Shown here piece by piece: positions 60,101 through 64,000 of a stretch of DNA of 64,000 bases (positions are counted from its first letter, which is position 1; every line of letters starts with the position of its first letter). The translations under genes were made by a program, and so were the position numbers. A model generated the notes under the pieces. The model searched no databases, was not told the DNA's origin, and saw only the letters and a program-made list of their open reading frames with translations. Source of the DNA: Raphanus sativus (taxonomy: Eukaryota; Streptophyta; Magnoliopsida; Brassicales; Brassicaceae); NCBI RefSeq assembly GCF_000801105.2, contig NC_079517.1:17555579-17619578 (forward strand). The letters run 5' to 3'.

Positions 60101-61446
60101 TCGTCCAGCTGGAAGACCTTCCAGACGACTTATAATAAGTCGTCTACTAAGTCGTCCAGCTGGAAGACCTTCCAGACGACTTATAATAAGTCGTCTACTA
60201 AGTCGTCCAGCTGGAAGACCTTCCAGACGACTTATAATAAGTCGTCTACTAAGTCGTCCAGCTGGAAGACCTTCCGGACGACTTAATTAAGTGAAGATGG
60301 AAAGGTACCTGACTCAAGATAGCAGCTTTCATGAATCTGCGGCCTCTGCTGCCGTCGTAAGCCAGAATCGGTGGAGACGGACTGTTTGCTCTGGTAGACC
60401 AATACTAGCACCCAATCCCGGAATAGCTTCGTACGCCCAGACCTGAAGAACTTGTATAAAGCCATCCACGGTGTAACAGCCAGTAATATCTTTGTTCCCA
60501 CAAGAGTCCATCAGCACCTTAAACGCGACTCTCCCCCATGGATAATTCTCAAACCTTTCTAAATCCATCACTAGCCTTGCGAGAGTAGCTCGTGTAGCGC
60601 TTGAGAACTTTTTCCCTTCAATGAATCCAGTGAAGATGGAAAGGTACGCGAGTCGCTTGCGATCTTCCCTGGACCAATCCCCGCATCTCTTCAGTGCTGC
60701 TATTATCTGATCAGTACTTGGCCCAGCTTCCCGATGAACTCCCATCATCTCCCAGAAAGAAACCATCTGTGGGGTAACTTCACATTCTGGTGTCTCAAGG
60801 TCCTCGATGTAGTCGCAGTTTAGACCAGTGATGTTTTCAAACTCTAACAGTGAAAACCTCGCAGGTTCTGGACCAACGAGACACCACATCTCGTACTTCT
60901 TCTTAATGTCCAGCTTTAAACCGAGCAAGTGGTGAACCAGCCTTGAAGCCCAACCAAATCCCTGCTCCTTGAACTTGATGAAAACTCCCAATCTCGACTC
61001 CTTGAGCTCTTCAAATTCAGCATCAGTGAGAGCTTCCCTAAGAGCAGTATGCAACTTCGTGTTATCCGTATGATACGAAATGCTATTGTGGGGTTCTGGC
61101 TCTTCCCCTAATGTGTAAACCTACGGGGGAGTTCTGGAATATCCATCCTTTTTGTCTGCAAAATAATCAAAGACAACAATAGAAGTCAGAACACAAGCTA
61201 AATCAATCACGCCTTAATTGTTACTCCAGACGACTTAGTAGACGACTTAAATATAAGTCGTCTAGAAGTCGTCCAACTGGACGACTTAGTTGACGACTTA
61301 TATTTAAGTCGTCTGGAAAGTCTTCCAAATGGACGTACTAAGTCGTCCAGGTTGAAGACTTTCCAGACGACTTACTTACAAGTCTTCCAGTAGAAAAATT
61401 TCAAGCGGACCTGATTAGTCGCAGAAGGAGTTCGAGTACTCGTCAT
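57148..61446 (-). CDS. Transposon-borne Ulp1-like (C48) protease gene with DUF1985, six exons
   Basis: Inferred exons on the minus strand are 61446-61411 (start MTSTRTPSATNQ), 61155-60309, 59864-59019, 58749-58364, about 58297-58206 and 57840-57148, all with GT-AG borders. Exon 2 carries DUF1985. Exon 3 has an acidic/basic segment and a PAPQTKQ tandem repeat. The last exon is a C48 peptidase with H (NKHWVA, about 57555), D (VVWDS, about 57504) and C (GDCGVY, about 57336). The His-Asp spacing is 17 residues, as in yeast Ulp1. C48 enzymes process SUMO or ubiquitin-like proteins; the role in transposons is unknown. Exon 2 carries small frameshifts near 61118 and 60393, close to a gap, which may be sequence errors. 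Thr occupies the usual oxyanion Gln position. Confidence 0.75.
57870..58180. repeat. Palindromic AAGTCGTC array in protease intron 5
   Basis: The intron between the last two exons holds alternating CCAGACGACTTA and TAAGTCGTCCAGCTGGAAAA units in both orientations, plus a duplicated ACTTATATATTTACAAATC block (58013 and 58135). The intron ends remain ordinary. Confidence 0.85.
58800..59005. repeat. Palindromic AAGTCGTC array in protease intron 3
   Basis: Four or so inverted and direct copies of the ACGACTTATTTGTAAGTCGTC module occupy most of the intron between exons 4 and 3. They share the CCAGCTGGAAAACCTTCC spacer with introns 5 and the 3' array. Confidence 0.85.
59070..59210 (-). repeat. 21-bp coding tandem repeat (PAPQTKQ) in protease exon 3
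   Basis: GGAGCAGGCTGTTTCGTTTGA-type 21-bp units are repeated about seven times, encoding a PAPQTKQ heptapeptide run. Related, more degenerate Pro/Gln/Lys repeats extend to about 59290. The frame is preserved. Confidence 0.9.
59920..60290. repeat. 51-bp palindromic tandem array in protease intron 2
   Basis: Seven units have GTCCAGCTGG at 59950, 60001, 60052, 60103, 60154, 60205 and 60256, an exact 51-bp period. Each unit contains AGACGACTTATAATAAGTCGTCT, which is self-complementary, and CCAGCTGGAAGACCTTCC. The unit length and sequence differ from the 40-bp unit of the 3' array. Confidence 0.92.
61220..61400. repeat. Palindromic AAGTCGTC cluster in protease intron 1
   Basis: The intron between the 36-bp first exon and exon 2 has GACGACTTAAATATAAGTCGTC, GACGACTTATATTTAAGTCGTC and related halves separated by 10-20 bases. 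They are less regular than the arrays of introns 2, 3 and 5. Confidence 0.8.
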
Positions 61447-62665
61447 TGTGGTTATAGATCTGAAAAAATAAACGTGAAACGGTGAGAATGAGTAAATTGA
61501 AAGAGACAACGTTTTATGTTCATCTTTTCCACGAGTTTGATGACTTACCGGCGTTAGGGTTTACAGAGAAACGGCGCTACGGTTTACAGAGAAGAAGCGG
61601 CGGCGCTAGGGTTTAGAAGAAGCGGCGGCTAGGGTTTAGAAGAAACGGCGGTGCTAGCTAGTGTTTAGAGTAAGCGGCGGTGAGAACGTTGGTGAGCAGC
61701 GGTGGCGAGGGCGACGGTTTGTTCGGAAATAGTGGAAGCGGGGGCGCTAGGGTTTAGAGGAATCGGCGGCGCTAGGGTTAGAAGAAGCTGCGGCGACAAC
61801 GGTGAGAATGAAGTGAGATAGATAGCCGACGTTGAGAACGATGGTTGTTCGGAAATAGTGGGAATTCGAATCGCTTTGATATCGCCGGTGAGAGAGAACT
61901 GTTAGGTTTCTGTTCGCGGAAAATGAAAAAAAAAAAAAAAAATCACCTTATATATGGGTAAATAATCCGGTTAGCTTTAAAAGTACATTGGTAAACTTTA
62001 AGGTTTGGTCCGGTTTAGACGACTTATTCTGGCTGATATGTACATCAGACGACCTAATATTTAGTCGTCTGGGAACAGAAGACTAAATATTAAGTCGTCC
62101 AATACCCTAAAATGAACCCCTAAACTAAAATGACTAAATTAACTTACTAACCACGTTATAAAATCAAATTATACTTCAATAGTGTTTACTATACACAGAA
62201 ACGAACACGCCTAGGTAATTTTAAAAATTTTCAAAAACGGTTTTAATGCTTTCCAAAATCTAACCCTAAGACACATACAATACTACAACATATGTTGATG
62301 AAACATAAACTAAAGAATATCATGACTCACTACTTTCACTCATCTGGGCTGAAAACAATTGAAATTTGTTATATATAATTTATATCTCTTAAGACATATG
62401 TTAATTACATAATTCCAATTTTTCACTTATCAAAATATTTTTACAAAATTTTTAATTATGTTTAAGAATAACTGTCCAGACGACTTAACTTAAAGTCGTC
62501 TGGACGACTTATTTTCAAGTCGTCTGTTACAGACGACTTGCGAGGGGTAGAAACGTAAAAAAAAATCCGTTTTTTGTTTGTTCACAAGGAGATAGTTGTA
62601 ATTTCAATAGCCTTTTAAGTTACTTTTGCCTTTGACCAAGTTGGGGTACTCTTTTGGGTTTGACT
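61447..62665 (-). promoter_or_regulatory. Right subterminal region upstream of the protease gene
   Basis: No gene is seen. From 61560 to 61800 there are several GCGGCG-GCTAGGGTTTAGA repeats in a GC-richer block that may be the 5' leader of the protease transcript. An A run is at about 61924-61943. Further AAGTCGTC/GACGACTT palindromes lie at 62017-62100 and 62472-62540. I could not pick a TATA box with confidence. Confidence 0.45.
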
Positions 62666-62697
62666 CCAAGTTTTGAGTCACAATTGTAATTCTCCCC

Positions 62698-62797
62698 NNN
62701 NNNNNNNNNNNNNNNNNNNNNNNNNNNNNNNNNNNNNNNNNNNNNNNNNNNNNNNNNNNNNNNNNNNNNNNNNNNNNNNNNNNNNNNNNNNNNNNNN
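62698..62797. other. Assembly gap of exactly 100 N
   Basis: There are one hundred unknown bases. The round number is the usual placeholder for a gap of unknown size. The sequence stops right at the outer end of the Mutator-like element. Confidence 0.99.
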
Positions 62798-64000
62798 CGG
62801 GCCTCTGCTGCCGTCGTAAAGCCAGAAATCGGTGGGAGACGGACTGTTTGCTTTTGCTGGGTAGACCAATACTAGCACCCAATCCCGGAATAGCTTCGTA
62901 CGCCCAGACCTGAAGAACTTGTATAAAGCCATCCACGGTGGTAACAGCCAGTAATATCTTTTGTTCCACAAAGAGTCCATCAGCACCTTAAACGCGACTC
63001 TCCCCCATGGATAATTCTCAAACTTTCTAAATCCATCACTAGCCTTGCGAGAGTAGCTCGTGTAGCGCTTGAGAACTTTTCCCTTCAATGAATCCAGTGA
63101 AGATGGAAAGGTACGCGAGTCGCTTGCGATCTTCCCTGGACCAATCCCCGCATCTCTTCAGTGCTGCTATTATCTGATCAGTACTTGGCCCAGCTTCCCG
63201 ATGAACTCCCATCATCTCCCAGAAAGAAACCATCTGTGGGGTAACTTCACATTCTGGTGTCTCAAGGTCCTCGATGTAGTCGCAGTTTAGACCAGTGATG
63301 TTTTCAAACTCTAACAGTGAAAACCTCGCAGGTTCTGGACCAACGAGACACCACATCTCGTACTTCTTCTTAATGTCCAGCTTTAAACCGAGCAAGTGGT
63401 GAACCAGCCTTGAAGCCCAACCAAATCCCTGCTCCTTGAACTTGATGAAAACTCCCAATCTCGACTCCTTGAGCTCTTCAAATTCAGCATCAGTGAGAGC
63501 TTCCCTAAGAGCAGTATGCAACTTCGTGTTATCCGTATGATACGAAATGCTATTGTGGGGTTCTGGCTCTTCCCCTAATGTGTATAACCTACGGGGGAGT
63601 TCTGGAATATCCATCCTTTTTGTCTGCAAAATAATCAAAGACAACAATAGAAGTCAGAACACAAGCTAAATCAATCACGCCTTAATTGTTACTCCAGACG
63701 ACTTAGTAGACGACTTAAATATAAGTCGTCTAGAAAGTCGTCCAACTGGACGACTTAGTTGACGACTTATATTTAAGTCGTCTGGAAAGTCTTCCAAATG
63801 GACGTACTAAGTCGTCCAGGTTGAAGACTTTCCAGACGACTTACTTACAAGTCTTCCAGTAGAAAAATTTCAAGCGGACCTGATTAGTCGCAGAAGGAGT
63901 TCGAGTACTCGTCATTGTGGTTATAGATCTGAAAAAATAAACGTGAAACGGTGAGAATGAGTAAATTGAAAGAGACAACGTTTTATGTTCATCTTTTCCA
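62798..64000 (-). pseudogene. Second, partial copy of protease exons 1-2 after the gap
   Basis: This segment repeats 60333-61520 in the same orientation: exon 2 with DUF1985 (62798 to about 63620), intron 1 with its palindromic cluster (about 63690-63860), and the small first exon (about 63884-63919). Differences are almost all single-base indels in homopolymers, concentrated in the first 150 bases after the gap. The frame from 63647 to 63039 is open where the first copy is shifted (near 61118). It is either a tandem element copy or a false duplication. Confidence 0.8.

Larger units (their letters stand above)
52585..62697. mobile_element. ULP-carrying Mutator-like element (Kaonashi-like), about 10 kb
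   Basis: The left end GGGCTTATTGCAAAAGTGACTCAAAACTTGAA (from 52585; here written as overlapping pieces GGGCTTATTGCAAAAG and GTGACTCAAAACTTG) pairs with the inverse right end at about 62666-62697, which shares GTGACTCAAAACTTG. Inside are a MURA transposase (plus) and a convergent Ulp1-like protease gene (minus). Plant Mutator-like elements carrying ULP-like C48 protease genes are a known class (Kaonashi in Arabidopsis), often with short terminal inverted repeats. The noncoding parts are filled with AAGTCGTC palindromic arrays. The right end abuts an assembly gap, so the 9-bp target duplication cannot be tested. Confidence 0.85.

Noticed and set aside
56435..60290. CRISPR-like regular repeats
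   Set aside because: The arrays are plant transposon palindromic tandem repeats with no unique spacers, no cas genes and a eukaryotic context.
62798..64000. A second independent Ulp1-like gene
   Set aside because: It repeats the sequence before the gap with mostly homopolymer indels, so an assembly artefact is more likely than a second gene.

Overview
The window looks like nuclear DNA of a Brassicaceae plant, most likely Brassica or a close relative. The evidence is the AT-rich intergenic sequence, spliced plant genes with GT-AG introns, a WRKY70-type gene, an F-box gene, a NAC gene, and a dense mix of CACTA, Helitron, SINE, LINE, Athila and Mutator-like elements. Only three ordinary host genes are visible: WRKY70-like (22589-24237), F-box (25055-26206) and NAC (29866 to about 30896). 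Almost everything else is mobile DNA or AT-rich sequence in which I see no gene.

Left part (1-22.3 kb): this holds two complete non-autonomous CACTA elements, each flanked by a 3-bp target duplication (1951-4452, ATA; 15980-19626, TAC). It also has two members of a Mutator-like MITE family, one with a 9-bp target duplication, several Helitron 3' ends, and a candidate complete Helitron (20354-21915). The second CACTA element still holds a decayed minus-strand coding exon and about four copies of a 480-500 bp internal repeat.

Middle (22.3-34.1 kb): the three host genes lie here, with a well-delimited non-autonomous Helitron (27776-28936) and a tRNA-derived SINE between the F-box and NAC genes. 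The NAC gene has an intact N-terminal NAC domain, but its last exon appears to carry a 1-bp frameshift.

Right part (34.1-52.1 kb): a full-length L1-type LINE (34127-52063, 12-bp target duplication and poly-A) was split within its endonuclease domain by a young Athila-group Ty3/gypsy retrotransposon. That element lies on the minus strand at 36622-48052, with a 5-bp duplication and LTRs differing at about five positions. Both elements are coding-defective.

Right end (52.6-64.0 kb): a roughly 10 kb Mutator-like element of the ULP-carrying (Kaonashi-like) type encodes a MURA transposase (plus strand) and, convergently, a multi-exon DUF1985/C48 Ulp1-like protease gene (minus strand). Its noncoding parts are packed with palindromic arrays built on the AAGTCGTC/GACGACTT motif. 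They include a foldback of about 690 bp just before the transposase and separate arrays in four of the five protease introns. This is the most unusual structure in the window. A 100-N gap (62698-62797) follows, and the sequence after it repeats 60.33-61.52 kb almost exactly, so a false duplication at a scaffold join is likely.
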